64,000 nt of DNA, from contig NZ_BCTP01000004.1 in assembly GCF_001571345.1 (NCBI RefSeq), positions 1-64,000 on the forward strand, in the 5' to 3' direction. Made by a program: the position numbers and the translations under genes. The notes under the pieces are model-generated. The model was given only the letters and a program-made list of their open reading frames with translations, was not told the DNA's origin and searched no databases. Positions 55,597-64,000 of this stretch are shown here, piece after piece. This DNA is from Komagataeibacter xylinus NBRC 15237. Its GTDB lineage: Bacteria; Pseudomonadota; Alphaproteobacteria; Acetobacterales; Acetobacteraceae. Positions within the stretch are counted from its first letter, which is position 1. Each line of letters opens with the position of its first letter.

Positions 55597-56967
55597 ATGA
55601 GTCCCTATCGCACCATTAATCCCGCCACCGGCAAGACGGAAAAGGTCTTTGACCTGCATGATGACAAGGAAATGCTGGCCCGGCTTGAAACCGCCCACCA
55701 GTTCTGGGAGGGTGACTGGCGCCGCCGTACCATTGCCCAGCGCCGTGACATCATGCTCAAGGCTGCCGAGATCCTGCGCCGCGACAAGGAAAAGCACGCG
55801 CGCCTGATTTCCATCGAAATGGGCAAGATCCTGCCCGAAGCCATTGCCGAAATCTCGCTCTCGGCCGACATCCTGGCCTATTACGCCGAGAAGGCCGAGA
55901 CCTTCCTCGCCCCGCGCGAGCTGCCGGTGTCGCAGGGCCATGCCAGCGTGACCAGCGAGCCGCTGGGCATCATCTACTGCGTGGAGCCGTGGAACTTCCC
56001 CTACTACCAGCTTGCCCGCGTGGCGGCCCCCAACCTGATGGCGGGCAATGTGGTCATGGTCAAGCACGCGCCGGGCGTGCCGCAATGCGCCGTAGCGTTC
56101 GAGGCGCTGTTCCGTGAGGCAGGCGCGCCCGCAGGGGCCTACACCAACCTGTTCATCACCAATGACCAGTCGGAAAAGCTGATCGAGCGCCCCGAAATCC
56201 GTGGCGTCGCCCTGACCGGCAGCGAACGCGCAGGCAGCGCCGTGGCTGGCCAGGCAGGCCGCGCGCTCAAGAAAAGCACGATGGAACTCGGCGGTTCCGA
56301 TGCATTCATCGTGCTTGATGATGCCGATCTCGACACGGTCGTGCCGCTTGCGGTGCAGGCGCGCATGTCCAATAACGGCCAGGTCTGCACGGCGGCCAAG
56401 CGCATGATCGTGCACAAGTCGCTCGTTGAGGAATTCACGTCGCGCTTGAAGGTTGCGATCAATGACTTCAAATACGGCGATCCGCTCGAGCAGGGCGTGA
56501 CCCACGGCCCTATGAGCAGCCAGGTGGCGATGGAACATGCCGTAGCCCAGGTGGAAAAGGCCGTGGCGCACGGGGCCAGCCTCGTTGTGGGCGGCAAGCG
56601 CATCGAGCGCGAGGGCTTCTTCATGAAGGCCGCGATCCTGACCAACCTGACCAAGGACAATCCCATTTTCTATCAGGAAATCTTTGGTCCCGTCGCCATC
56701 ATTCATTCCGTGGGCAGCGAGGATGAAGCCGTAGCACTGGCCAATGATTCGCCATACGGTCTTGGCGGCTCCATCCAGACCAGCAACGTGGAACGTGGCC
56801 GCCGCATGGCCGCCCGGATCGATACGGGCATGGTCTTCATCAACAGCGCCACCGGCTCGGCACCTGACCTGCCGTTTGGCGGCATCAAGAACTCCGGCTA
56901 TGGCCGTGAACTTTCGGAATTCGGCATTGAGGAATTCCTGAACCGTAAGCTCGTTCACACGCCCTGA
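55597..56967 (+). CDS. NAD(P)-dependent succinate-semialdehyde-type dehydrogenase
   Basis: This 456-aa aldehyde dehydrogenase has VEPWNFPYYQLARVAAPNL, the nucleotide-binding LTGSERAGSAVAGQA segment, the catalytic Glu230 in MELGGSD and Cys264 in NNGQVCTAAKR. Its short length and sequence type fit the GabD1/Sad group that oxidises succinate semialdehyde or similar short aldehydes. Succinate-semialdehyde dehydrogenase matters in acetic acid bacteria because they use it to bridge an incomplete TCA cycle. The start is ATG at 55597, with AAGGA upstream. Confidence 0.9.
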   Translation: MSPYRTINPATGKTEKVFDLHDDKEMLARLETAHQFWEGDWRRRTIAQRRDIMLKAAEILRRDKEKHARLISIEMGKILPEAIAEISLSADILAYYAEKAETFLAPRELPVSQGHASVTSEPLGIIYCVEPWNFPYYQLARVAAPNLMAGNVVMVKHAPGVPQCAVAFEALFREAGAPAGAYTNLFITNDQSEKLIERPEIRGVALTGSERAGSAVAGQAGRALKKSTMELGGSDAFIVLDDADLDTVVPLAVQARMSNNGQVCTAAKRMIVHKSLVEEFTSRLKVAINDFKYGDPLEQGVTHGPMSSQVAMEHAVAQVEKAVAHGASLVVGGKRIEREGFFMKAAILTNLTKDNPIFYQEIFGPVAIIHSVGSEDEAVALANDSPYGLGGSIQTSNVERGRRMAARIDTGMVFINSATGSAPDLPFGGIKNSGYGRELSEFGIEEFLNRKLVHTP

Positions 56968-57085
56968 GCCATCAGGCACCGATCGCTCCCATCATGCGAT
57001 GGGAGCGCTCACCCTGACATCCCCCCTAGCCGCCGCGACAGAACCGGGCCATGCTGATGGCCTTGCCATGTTGGGGGAGGGGGCG

Positions 57086-59035
57086 ATGCAGGCATTACCG
57101 GTATTTGCAGATGTGGTGGCGGCGGCAGCACGGATCAAAGGGCGGGCGCACCGCACGCCGGTCCTGACATCACGGTATTTTAACAGCGCAAGCGGCACGA
57201 CGCTGTTCTTCAAGGCCGAGAATTTCCAGCGCGTGGGGGCCTTCAAGTTCAGGGGCGCTGCAAATGCCATTGCCGCCCTGCCGCAGGCCGTAAGGCAGCG
57301 CGGGGTGGTGGCGTTTTCATCGGGCAATCATGCCCAGGCCGTGGCCAGTGCCGCGCAGGATGCGGGCATCCCTGCCACCATCGTCATGCCCCACGATGCC
57401 CCGGCCATGAAACGGGCCGCAACGCAGGGTTACGGCGCGGAAGTGGTGCTCTATGACCGCTACACGCAGGACCGCCAGGCAATTGCCACTGCCATTGCCA
57501 ACGAGCGTGGGGCCACCGTTCTGCCCCCCTTCGACCATCCCGACATCATAGCCGGTCAGGGCACCGCAGCCCTTGAACTGTTTGAGGAAACCGGCCCGCT
57601 TGATGCGCTGTTCGTGCCCGTGGGCGGCGGCGGTCTGGCCTCGGGTTGCGCGCTCGTGGCCAATACGGTGGCACCGGACTGCGCGGTGATTGGCGTGGAA
57701 CCGGCAGCAGGCGATGATGCGCGCCAGTCGCTCGCGGCAGGCCATATCGTGCATATTCCGGTGCCCCATACAATTGCCGATGGCGCGCAGACAACCGCCA
57801 TCTCGTCCCTGACCTTTGCCATCATGCGACAGTATCTGCGCGATATCGTCACGGTGGATGACGCGGCCCTTGTCACCACGATGCGCCTTGTCGCCGAGCG
57901 GATGAAAATTATTGTCGAGCCGACCGGCTGCCTTGGCGTGGCGGCCGCCCTTGCCGCCGCGCCCCGGTGGCAGGGCAGGCGCATTGGCGTGCTGATATCA
58001 GGCGGAAATGTGGACATGACGCGCTTTGCCAACTGGTTCAGGCCACGCAGCCCGATTGACCCCGTATATGGAAAAGCTTCGAAAAACGCGGCCTTGTTGG
58101 CAAACACAGGCCCGTGGTCGTGTGGCGGCGATTACGTAATTCTACGCAATGGACGTATCTTGCCCGGCTGCTACGATAGCCCCGATGCTGTCAGGACTAA
58201 AATGAACGCGGGCATAATCCCACTCCAGCGCGCAAGGGGGCAGTTCGGGCTGGAAGTCAGGGCTGATGGTGCCCGTACCCGCATGGCGGATCTGGTGCAG
58301 GCAGGTTGCTGCCGCCTGCTGTTTCCCCGCGTGCAGGGCAATGGGCTGGAAGCCGCCACGGTCAATATATCGGGCGGTATTGCGGCGGGTGACCGTATCA
58401 ACGGGCGGCTGGCCTGCGGCCCCGGCACGGACCTGCTGGTTACATCGCAGGCCGCCGAGCGGATCTACCGCGCCCGCCCTGAAGATGGCCCGGCGGACAT
58501 GACGGTTTCCTGCCATGTCAGCGCTGGAGCACGGCTGGAATGGCTGCCGCATGGCACGATCTTTTTCGATGGCAGCCGCCTGCGCCGCCATATGGTGGTG
58601 GACATGGCGCAATCCGCCACCTTCCTCTTTCTCGAGAGCCGGATATTCGGCCGCCTTGGCGCAGGCGAGCAGCTTGCCAGCCTGCATGTGCGCGACCGGC
58701 TGACCATAAGGCGCGAGGGCGAACTGCTGCTCGAAGACATGCTGCGGCTGGAAAGCACCGATGTAACCGCCCTGCTGGCCCAGCCCGTCGTGGCCGCGGG
58801 GCAGGGCGCGGTGGCCACACTGGTGCTGGCCAGCCCGCAGGCGATGGACCTGCTGGCCCCGGTGCGCGAACGGCTGGCAGCGCCCCAATGCGCGGGCTTT
58901 GCCGCATCCGCGTGGAACGGCATGCTGGTGGTGCGCGGCGTGGGCAAGGGGGGCTGGGCGCTTGAGGGGGCGCTGCGTCATATCCTGCCGGTATTGCGGG
59001 CAGGGCGGCCCATGCCCTCTACATGGCGGTCATGA
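57086..59035 (+). CDS. PLP-dependent serine/threonine dehydratase, frame fused to UreD
   Basis: One open frame holds two proteins. Its first part (to about 58055) is a fold-type II PLP enzyme: [12 protein letters not shown], the PLP lysine in [17 protein letters not shown], the phosphate-binding VGGGGLASG and the closing [11 protein letters not shown]. It resembles threonine dehydratase or threo-3-hydroxyaspartate ammonia-lyase, which normally end about there at 320 aa. Instead of a stop, about 50 linker codons follow, with a remnant of the interspersed repeat (58072-58106), and then UreD. The ATG at 57086 has a strong GGGGAGGGGG ribosome site; the frame opens at 56999. UreD also has its own start, so a true fusion protein may or may not be made. 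Confidence 0.8.
   Translation: MQALPVFADVVAAAARIKGRAHRTPVLTSRYFNSASGTTLFFKAENFQRVGAFKFRGAANAIAALPQAVRQRGVVAFSSGNHAQAVASAAQDAGIPATIVMPHDAPAMKRAATQGYGAEVVLYDRYTQDRQAIATAIANERGATVLPPFDHPDIIAGQGTAALELFEETGPLDALFVPVGGGGLASGCALVANTVAPDCAVIGVEPAAGDDARQSLAAGHIVHIPVPHTIADGAQTTAISSLTFAIMRQYLRDIVTVDDAALVTTMRLVAERMKIIVEPTGCLGVAAALAAAPRWQGRRIGVLISGGNVDMTRFANWFRPRSPIDPVYGKASKNAALLANTGPWSCGGDYVILRNGRILPGCYDSPDAVRTKMNAGIIPLQRARGQFGLEVRADGARTRMADLVQAGCCRLLFPRVQGNGLEAATVNISGGIAAGDRINGRLACGPGTDLLVTSQAAERIYRARPEDGPADMTVSCHVSAGARLEWLPHGTIFFDGSRLRRHMVVDMAQSATFLFLESRIFGRLGAGEQLASLHVRDRLTIRREGELLLEDMLRLESTDVTALLAQPVVAAGQGAVATLVLASPQAMDLLAPVRERLAAPQCAGFAASAWNGMLVVRGVGKGGWALEGALRHILPVLRAGRPMPSTWRS
58072..58106 (+). 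repeat. Remnant of the interspersed repeat inside the dehydratase-UreD linker
   Basis: AAAAGCTTCGAAAAACGCGG (from 58072) and the following CCTT match the centre of copy R2 (AAAGCTTCGAAGAACGCCGCCTT) at 22 of 24 positions, and weaker similarity continues to about 58106. The remnant is in frame and encodes [11 protein letters not shown]. Confidence 0.65.
58202..59035 (+). CDS. ureD: Urease accessory protein UreD
   Basis: UreD (UreH) binds the apo-urease and, with UreF and UreG, delivers nickel. The 277-aa protein reads [19 protein letters not shown] and continues with [44 protein letters not shown] and [17 protein letters not shown], all typical of UreD. The ATG at 58202 has AGGA five bases upstream, so independent translation is likely even though the upstream dehydratase frame enters it without a stop. 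It heads the ureDABCEFG operon and ends 34 bp before ureA. Confidence 0.9.
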   Translation: MNAGIIPLQRARGQFGLEVRADGARTRMADLVQAGCCRLLFPRVQGNGLEAATVNISGGIAAGDRINGRLACGPGTDLLVTSQAAERIYRARPEDGPADMTVSCHVSAGARLEWLPHGTIFFDGSRLRRHMVVDMAQSATFLFLESRIFGRLGAGEQLASLHVRDRLTIRREGELLLEDMLRLESTDVTALLAQPVVAAGQGAVATLVLASPQAMDLLAPVRERLAAPQCAGFAASAWNGMLVVRGVGKGGWALEGALRHILPVLRAGRPMPSTWRS

Positions 59036-59069
59036 TACAGCACAGGCAGGCAAGGAGGCGGAGCACGAC

Positions 59070-59372
59070 ATGAAGCTGACACCAAGGGAAAAGGACAAGC
59101 TGCTCATTGCCATGGCGGCCATCGTGGCCCGCCGCAGGCTGGAGCGCGGCGTGCGGCTGAACTACCCCGAGGCCGTGGCCCTGATTACCGACCATGTGGT
59201 TGAAGGCGCGCGCGACGGGCTGAGTGTTGCCGAGCTGATGGCCAGTGGCGGCCATGTGCTGACCCGCGCGCAGGTCATGCCCGGCGTGGCCGATATGATC
59301 CATGATGTTCAGGTCGAGGCGACTTTCCCCGATGGCACGAAACTGGTGACAGTCCATGACCCGATACGCTGA
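59070..59372 (+). CDS. ureA: Urease subunit gamma UreA
   Basis: The 100-aa gamma subunit of nickel urease, with [34 protein letters not shown] and the C-terminal [18 protein letters not shown]. An open frame extends upstream, but the ATG at 59070 is the family start and has AAGGAGG upstream. It overlaps ureB by 17 bp. Confidence 0.96.
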   Translation: MKLTPREKDKLLIAMAAIVARRRLERGVRLNYPEAVALITDHVVEGARDGLSVAELMASGGHVLTRAQVMPGVADMIHDVQVEATFPDGTKLVTVHDPIR

Positions 59373-59700
59373 CCCCCTGCCCGAAGGCGCCATACCCGGC
59401 GAGATCCTGACCGATGGGGGCGAGATCACCCTCAATGAAGGCCAGCCCCGGCGCACCCTGCGCGTGACCAATACCGGTGACCGCCCCGTGCAGGTCGGCA
59501 GCCATTATCATTTTGCCGAGGTCAATCCGGCCCTGTGCTTTGAGCGCGCGCAGGCGCTGGGCTGGCGGCTTAACGTGCCATCGGGCGGGGCCGTGCGCTT
59601 CGAGCCGGGGCAGGAGCGTGACGTGACACTGGTGCCGCTGCGGGGCCTGCGCCGCGTGATCGGCTTTCGGGGCAATGTAATGGGGAGTGTGGATCAATGA
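59356..59700 (+). CDS. ureB: Urease subunit beta UreB
   Basis: The 114-aa beta subunit, with [37 protein letters not shown] and [13 protein letters not shown]. The start is an ATG inside the 3' end of ureA, and its stop overlaps the ureC start in ATGA, so the three structural subunits are translationally coupled. Confidence 0.96.
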   Translation: MTRYADPLPEGAIPGEILTDGGEITLNEGQPRRTLRVTNTGDRPVQVGSHYHFAEVNPALCFERAQALGWRLNVPSGGAVRFEPGQERDVTLVPLRGLRRVIGFRGNVMGSVDQ

Positions 59701-61403
59701 CGCGCCTGACCCGGCATGATTACGCAGGCCAGTTCGGCCCCACCACCGGCGACCGCGTGCGGCTGGCCGATACGAACCTGCTCGTGGCGGTGGAAAAGGA
59801 TTTCACCATCTATGGCGAGGAAGTGCGCTTTGGTGGCGGCAAGACCATCCGCGATGGCATGGGCCAGTCACAGGCCACGCGCGCGCAGGGGGCAGCGGAT
59901 ACCGTCATCACCAATGCGCTGATCATCGACCACTGGGGCATCGTGAAGGCAGACGTGGCGCTGCGTGATGGCCGGATCGCCGCCATTGGCAAGGCGGGCA
60001 ACCCCGATATCCAGCCCGGGGTGGACATCATCATCGGGCCGGGCACGGAAATCATCGCGGGCGAGGGCAAAATCCTGACCGCGGGCGGCATTGACAGCCA
60101 CATCCATTTCATCTGCCCCCAGCAGATCGAGGAGGCGCTGGCCTCGGGTATCACCACCATGCTTGGCGGCGGCACGGGGCCTGCCACGGGCACGGCGGCC
60201 ACCACCTGCACGCCGGGGCCATGGCATCTGGCGCGCATGCTGCAGGCCGCCGATGCCTTTCCGGTCAACCTGGCTTTTGCGGGCAAGGGCAATGCCTCGC
60301 GCCCCAAGGCGCTGGAGGAAATGGTGCGCGCAGGCGCAAGCTGCCTGAAACTGCATGAGGACTGGGGCTCGACCCCCGCCGCCATCGACTGCTGCCTCGG
60401 TGTTGCCGACCGGATGGACGTTCAGGTCATGATCCATACCGACACGCTCAACGAAAGCGGCTTCGTGGAGGACACGATCGCAGCCTTTGAAGGCCGCACC
60501 ATCCATGCCTTCCATACCGAGGGCGCGGGCGGCGGGCATGCGCCCGACATCATCCGGGTGGCGGGGCTGCCCAACGTGCTGCCGTCCTCCACCAACCCCA
60601 CGCGGCCCTATACGCGCAACACGCTTGACGAGCATCTGGACATGCTCATGGTCTGCCATCATCTCGACCCCAGGGTGCCCGAGGACATTGCCTTTGCCGA
60701 GAGCCGCATCAGGCGCGAGACCATTGCGGCTGAGGACATCTTTCACGACATGGGCGTGCTGTCGATGATGTCATCCGACAGCCAGGCCATGGGCCGGGTG
60801 GGCGAGGTGCCGCTGCGCACATGGCAGACCGCCCACAAGATGAAGCAGCAGCGCGGCCCGCTGCCTGGTGATGGAGCGGCCGACAACAACCGCGTCAAAC
60901 GCTACATCGCCAAATACACCATCAACCCCGCCATCGCCCACGGCCTGTCGCATGAGGTAGGCTCCATCGCGGTGGGCAAGCTGGCCGATCTGGTGCTGTG
61001 GGAGCCTGCGTTCTTTGGCGTCAAGCCCGATCTGGTCATCAAGGGGGGCGCGATCGCCTATGCCATGATGGGCGACCCCAATGCCTCCATTCCCACGCCG
61101 CAGCCGGTGCATGGCCGCATGATGTTTGGCGGCTACGGTGGCGCGCGGACCCATACCAGCCTGACCTTCGTGTCAAAGGCGGCGCTGGAGGATGATATCG
61201 GGCGCAGGCTGGGCCTGCAGAAGGGCCTTTCCGCCGTGTCGGACACGCGTGGCGGCATTGGCAAGCGCAGCATGATCCATAACGATGCCATGCCGCATAT
61301 CGAGGTCGATCCCGAAACCTATGAGGTGCGGGCCGATGGCGTGCTGCTGACCTGCGAGCCTGCCGATATCCTGCCCATGGCCCAGAGGTATTTCCTGTTC
61401 TGA
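59697..61403 (+). CDS. ureC: Urease subunit alpha UreC (catalytic)
   Basis: The 568-aa catalytic subunit hydrolyses urea to ammonia and carbamate. All nickel-site residues are present: His135 and His137 in DSHIHF, the carbamylated Lys218 in CLKLHEDWG, His247 in MIHTDT, His273 and Asp361 in SSDSQAMGR. The flap region around MVCHHLD (319-324) carries the catalytic His. Length and start are normal for the family. It is followed directly by ureE in TGATG overlap. Intact motifs point to a working enzyme. Confidence 0.97.
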   Translation: MTRLTRHDYAGQFGPTTGDRVRLADTNLLVAVEKDFTIYGEEVRFGGGKTIRDGMGQSQATRAQGAADTVITNALIIDHWGIVKADVALRDGRIAAIGKAGNPDIQPGVDIIIGPGTEIIAGEGKILTAGGIDSHIHFICPQQIEEALASGITTMLGGGTGPATGTAATTCTPGPWHLARMLQAADAFPVNLAFAGKGNASRPKALEEMVRAGASCLKLHEDWGSTPAAIDCCLGVADRMDVQVMIHTDTLNESGFVEDTIAAFEGRTIHAFHTEGAGGGHAPDIIRVAGLPNVLPSSTNPTRPYTRNTLDEHLDMLMVCHHLDPRVPEDIAFAESRIRRETIAAEDIFHDMGVLSMMSSDSQAMGRVGEVPLRTWQTAHKMKQQRGPLPGDGAADNNRVKRYIAKYTINPAIAHGLSHEVGSIAVGKLADLVLWEPAFFGVKPDLVIKGGAIAYAMMGDPNASIPTPQPVHGRMMFGGYGGARTHTSLTFVSKAALEDDIGRRLGLQKGLSAVSDTRGGIGKRSMIHNDAMPHIEVDPETYEVRADGVLLTCEPADILPMAQRYFLF

Positions 61404-61918
61404 TGACCCGTATCACCAAAATCCTGCCAGCGGGAAGCTGGCCCGTGGCCGAGGCTGTGGATGTGTTCGCCGCCGATTATGAAGGCCGCCACCGCAGGCG
61501 CATGATGCTGGCCCTGCGCTCGGGCGCGCGCGTGCTGCTTGAACTTGAACACGCCCGCCTGCTGGCCGATGGCGATGGGCTGGTGCTTGACGATGGCCGC
61601 ATCGTTCGGGTTGAAGCCCTGCCGGAAGACCTGATGGAAGTCACCGCCCATTACCCGCTGCACCTGCTGCGGCTGGCGTGGCACCTGGGCAACCGGCACC
61701 TGCCCGCCGCCATTACGGCGCAGCGCATCCTTGTGCGGCATGACCATGTGATTGCCGATATGATAACGGGCCTTGGCGGGCATGTGCGCCATGTCAGGGC
61801 AGCCTTCGACCCCGAAAGCGGGGCCTATGCCGGGCGTGGGGCCGGGCATGCCCATGAGCACCACCACGACCATGCCCACCCGCATGATCATGGCGGTCAT
61901 GCCCATTCGCATGACTGA
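61403..61918 (+). CDS. ureE: Urease accessory protein UreE (nickel chaperone)
   Basis: This 171-aa dimeric nickel-binding protein has the N-terminal peptide-binding domain (RRRMMLALRSGARVLLELE), the metal-binding domain (LAWHLGNRHLPAAI, RILVRHDHVIADMI) and a His-rich C-terminal tail (GHAHEHHHDHAHPHDHGGHA) that binds extra nickel. It hands nickel to the UreG-UreF-UreD complex. The ureF frame begins within its last codons. Confidence 0.95.
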   Translation: MTRITKILPAGSWPVAEAVDVFAADYEGRHRRRMMLALRSGARVLLELEHARLLADGDGLVLDDGRIVRVEALPEDLMEVTAHYPLHLLRLAWHLGNRHLPAAITAQRILVRHDHVIADMITGLGGHVRHVRAAFDPESGAYAGRGAGHAHEHHHDHAHPHDHGGHAHSHD

Positions 61919-62594
61919 ACCCGCAGGCATGGCCGGGCAGGACTTCCTGCGGCTGCTCTCATGGGTGTCGCCCGCTTTCCCCACGGGGGGATATGCCTAC
62001 AGCCACGGGCTTGAATGGGCGGTCGAGCGCGGTGACGTGCGTGATGTGGAAACCCTGTGCGCGTGGGTTGGCGCGTTGCTGCGCCATGGCAGTCTTGGCA
62101 ATGACCTCATCATCATGCATGCGGCATGGCAGGCGGGGGAGGATGATGGCCGCCTGCGCGAGATTGCCCGCTTCGCCTGTGCATCCGCTTCCTCGCGCGA
62201 GCGGTATGAGGAGACGGTATATCAGGGCGAGGCCTTTTTGCGGGCGGCGGCGGTGTGGCACGTCGTGCCGCCCAAGGCCATGCTGGCGGGCACGCGCTGG
62301 CCGCTGCCGGTAGTGCAGGGGCTGGTGTTCCGCCGTGGGGGCGTGGCTGCCCCGCAGGCTGTGCTGTCGGGCGGGTATGCGGCGGTGGCGGCCCTTGTAT
62401 CGGCTGCCGTGCGGCTGGTGCCGCTGGGCCAGACAGACGGGCTGCGCGCGCTGGCCCGGCTTGAATCCGTGCTGGCGCAGGCCGCAACGCAGGCTGCGCG
62501 CCAGACGCTGGATGATGTGGGCGGGGCCTGTTTTGCCGCCGACCTCGCCGCCATGCATCACGAAACCCAGGAAACGAGGTTGTTCAGAACATGA
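61911..62594 (+). CDS. ureF: Urease accessory protein UreF
   Basis: UreF acts with UreD and UreG in assembly of the nickel site. The protein (about 227 aa) has [20 protein letters not shown] near the N-terminus, [14 protein letters not shown] and the C-terminal [19 protein letters not shown]. The frame is open upstream within ureE. The ATG at 61911 ([13 protein letters not shown]) overlaps the ureE end by 8 bp and is preferred; 61929 is an alternative. Its stop overlaps the ureG start in ATGA. Confidence 0.93.
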   Translation: MTEPAGMAGQDFLRLLSWVSPAFPTGGYAYSHGLEWAVERGDVRDVETLCAWVGALLRHGSLGNDLIIMHAAWQAGEDDGRLREIARFACASASSRERYEETVYQGEAFLRAAAVWHVVPPKAMLAGTRWPLPVVQGLVFRRGGVAAPQAVLSGGYAAVAALVSAAVRLVPLGQTDGLRALARLESVLAQAATQAARQTLDDVGGACFAADLAAMHHETQETRLFRT

Positions 62595-63205
62595 CAAAAG
62601 CCAAGCACGGCCCGCTGCGTGTGGGCATTGGCGGCCCGGTGGGCACGGGCAAGACAGCATTGATGGATGCGCTGTGCCGCCGCTTTCGCAATGATTACAA
62701 TATCGCCGCCATCACCAATGACATCTATACGCGTGAGGATGCGGAGTTCCTGACCCGCGCGGGTTCGCTCCCGCCCGAGCGCATCATGGGCATCGAGACC
62801 GGTGGCTGCCCGCACACCGCCATACGCGAGGATGCCAGCATCAACCTTGCGGGCATTGCGGAACTGACGGAGCGCTTTGCCGGGCTGGACCTTGTGCTGG
62901 TGGAAAGCGGGGGCGACAACCTTGCCGCCACCTTCAGCCCCGAACTGGCTGACCTGACCATCTATGTCATTGATGTCTCGGCAGGTGACAAGATCCCCCG
63001 CAAGGGCGGCCCCGGCATTACGCGCAGCGACCTGCTGGTCATCAACAAGATCGACCTTGCCCCGCATGTGGGCGCTGATCTTGGGGTGATGGAGCGTGAC
63101 AGCAGGCGCATGCGCGGGCAGCGGCCCTTTGTGTTCGCCAATATCCGTGCGGGCGATGGGGTGGAGGACATTGCCCGCTTCATTATCGAACAGGGCGGCC
63201 TGTAA
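62591..63205 (+). CDS. ureG: Urease accessory GTPase UreG
   Basis: UreG is the SIMIBI GTPase that drives nickel insertion. The 204-aa protein has the P-loop [11 protein letters not shown], the [14 protein letters not shown] switch, the metal motif Cys-Pro-His in [28 protein letters not shown], and NKIDLAP for guanine recognition. It is the last gene of the ure operon and is followed by a repeat-derived terminator. Confidence 0.96.
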   Translation: MTKAKHGPLRVGIGGPVGTGKTALMDALCRRFRNDYNIAAITNDIYTREDAEFLTRAGSLPPERIMGIETGGCPHTAIREDASINLAGIAELTERFAGLDLVLVESGGDNLAATFSPELADLTIYVIDVSAGDKIPRKGGPGITRSDLLVINKIDLAPHVGADLGVMERDSRRMRGQRPFVFANIRAGDGVEDIARFIIEQGGL

Positions 63206-63226
63206 CAACTATTGCTTTGAAATAAT

Positions 63227-63270
63227 AAAAGTTTCCGGGTGCCGCCTTTTTTCAAAAAGGCGGCTTTTTT
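63227..63270 (+). terminator. Repeat-derived terminator after ureG (copy R4, inverted fragment)
   Basis: AAAAGTTTCCGGGTGCCGCC and what follows is the reverse complement of the right-centre part of copy R2. The hairpin GCCGCCTTTTT / AAAAAGGCGGC (63241-63264) is followed by six T residues, which makes a full intrinsic terminator 22-36 bp after the ureG stop. It is a fragment of the interspersed repeat, placed in the opposite orientation to the other copies. Confidence 0.8.
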
Positions 63271-63442
63271 ATATCCATGTGCCTGGAACACCCATCGGGT
63301 GCGTGCGCCCGGGCCTCCCGTGGTGGCATGAATAAGCACATAAACGACCATTATAAGTAATTTCACGCATCCCGCCCTGATGGTGCAATTGCGTAATGTT
63401 TCCCTGTCGCCGGTCGGTGACCGCAGCCACAAGGGGATGTTC

Positions 63443-64000
63443 ATGATTGCGCTTGTGTCCCGGTTCAGGATGAGCCGGAAGAAGAAGCTGCTGCGTTGCG
63501 GCAGTATCCTGTCGGCCTGCGTGGCGCTTGGCGCCAGCATGCCCCATGCCCGCGCGGCCACCACGGTCAATTTTGGCAAGGACCAGTTCTTTACGCTCGG
63601 CCTGGGCGTGCGCGCGCAGTATCTGAGCCATGACACCACCATGCCCGGCAACAAGGATGCGGCAAGCGCCAGCGACCTGCGTATCTACATGGGCGCGCAG
63701 TTCCATAAATACGTCAAGTCAACGCTCAACCTCGAGCGCCTGCGTGATGGCAACTGGAACGTGCTTGATGGCGTGCTGCAGGTCGAGCGGTGGAAGGCGT
63801 TCAATATCTGGGGCGGGCGCATGCTCACGCCAAGTGACCGCTCGAACCTTGATGGGCCTTACTTCCTCAGCACCTATGCCTTTCCGATGGTGTCACAGTA
63901 TCCGGGTGCCTGGTCGGGCCGTGATGATGGCATCTCGGTGTGGGGCAGGCTGTTCAAGGATCGCTTCCGCTACGTGGCGGGTGTCTATCGGGGGCATAAC
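63443..64000 (+). CDS. Outer-membrane porin-like protein, 5' part (cut by window edge)
   Basis: The first 186 codons of an outer-membrane barrel protein are visible. The ATG at 63443 has AAGGGG six bases upstream, which is better than the ATG at 63437. A signal peptide (FRMSRKKKLLRCGSILSACV, cleavage near ARAA) is followed by barrel-type sequence with alternating polar and aromatic residues (FGKDQFFTLGLGVRAQYLSH, RDDGISVWGRLFKDRFRYV). It may belong to the OprO/OprP-like porin group. It lies about 240 bp after the urease operon, beyond a terminator. It could admit urea or an anion, but no substrate can be read. Confidence 0.75.
   Translation, partial: MIALVSRFRMSRKKKLLRCGSILSACVALGASMPHARAATTVNFGKDQFFTLGLGVRAQYLSHDTTMPGNKDAASASDLRIYMGAQFHKYVKSTLNLERLRDGNWNVLDGVLQVERWKAFNIWGGRMLTPSDRSNLDGPYFLSTYAFPMVSQYPGAWSGRDDGISVWGRLFKDRFRYVAGVYRGHN

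Noticed and set aside
55450-56979. Long minus-strand open frame (about 509 codons) opposite the aldehyde dehydrogenase gene
   Set aside because: It is a shadow frame; the plus strand has all catalytic residues of an aldehyde dehydrogenase.

Overview
The window is about 63-65% GC by eye and its gene content points to an acetic acid bacterium of the Komagataeibacter/Gluconacetobacter group (Acetobacteraceae). The main clues are a near-textbook Gluconobacter-type xylitol dehydrogenase, a haem-PAS cyclic-di-GMP phosphodiesterase of the kind known from cellulose-producing Komagataeibacter xylinus, several TonB-dependent receptors, IS21 and IS110 debris and a small palindromic interspersed repeat. 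The genus is an inference from these clues. No rRNA, tRNA or CRISPR was seen.

Layout. 0-6.8 kb: a peptidoglycan-sugar module (serine hydrolase, murQ, anmK on the minus strand, a divergent sodium:solute symporter), followed in the same direction by the 5' part of a TonB-dependent receptor. 7-10.6 kb: an HSL-type esterase, a DUF72 protein and a 14-helix drug exporter. 11.3-15.7 kb: two large GGDEF-EAL proteins, one with an MHYT sensor and one with PAS plus GAF-like sensors. 16-22.2 kb (minus strand): aminotransferase, MFS and EamA carriers, and 5-oxoprolinase pxpBCA. 22.5-25.6 kb (plus strand): an SDR, a biotin carboxyl carrier protein, a biotin carboxylase and a second carrier protein that has lost its biotinyl lysine. 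25.7-33.9 kb: aspartase, a LysR regulator divergent from a large TonB-dependent receptor, an IS110 scar, an EamA carrier and a secreted hydrolase. 34-35.6 kb: a GlxA-type regulator divergent from a DUF1348 protein.

35.8-46.1 kb: a tightly overlapped plus-strand operon of a small secreted protein, a TolC-type outer-membrane protein, an adaptor and an HME-RND pump, then its response regulator and histidine kinase, followed by a siderophore-type receptor behind two Fur-box-like sites. 46.3-53.6 kb: xylitol dehydrogenase and a phosphate island (pit-ppk2 on the minus strand; pstC-pstA-pstB-phoU on the plus strand behind Pho-box-like repeats; no pstS). 53.7-57 kb: aldo-keto reductase and succinate-semialdehyde-type dehydrogenase. 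57-63.2 kb: a PLP-dependent dehydratase whose frame runs without a stop into ureD, then ureABCEFG. 63.4 kb to the end: the start of an outer-membrane porin.

A palindromic repeat of about 145-156 bp with inverted ends occurs at 27.2, 31.8 and 47.2 kb, with fragments at 58.1 and 63.2 kb. Four of the five copies sit within about 25 bp of a stop codon with the same end facing that gene, and the fifth lies in the linker that joins the dehydratase frame to ureD. No single new defence or catalytic system stands out. The most distinctive items are this repeat and its apparent role in the fused frame, the peptidoglycan-sugar uptake module, and the split urea-carboxylase-like gene set around pxpBCA.
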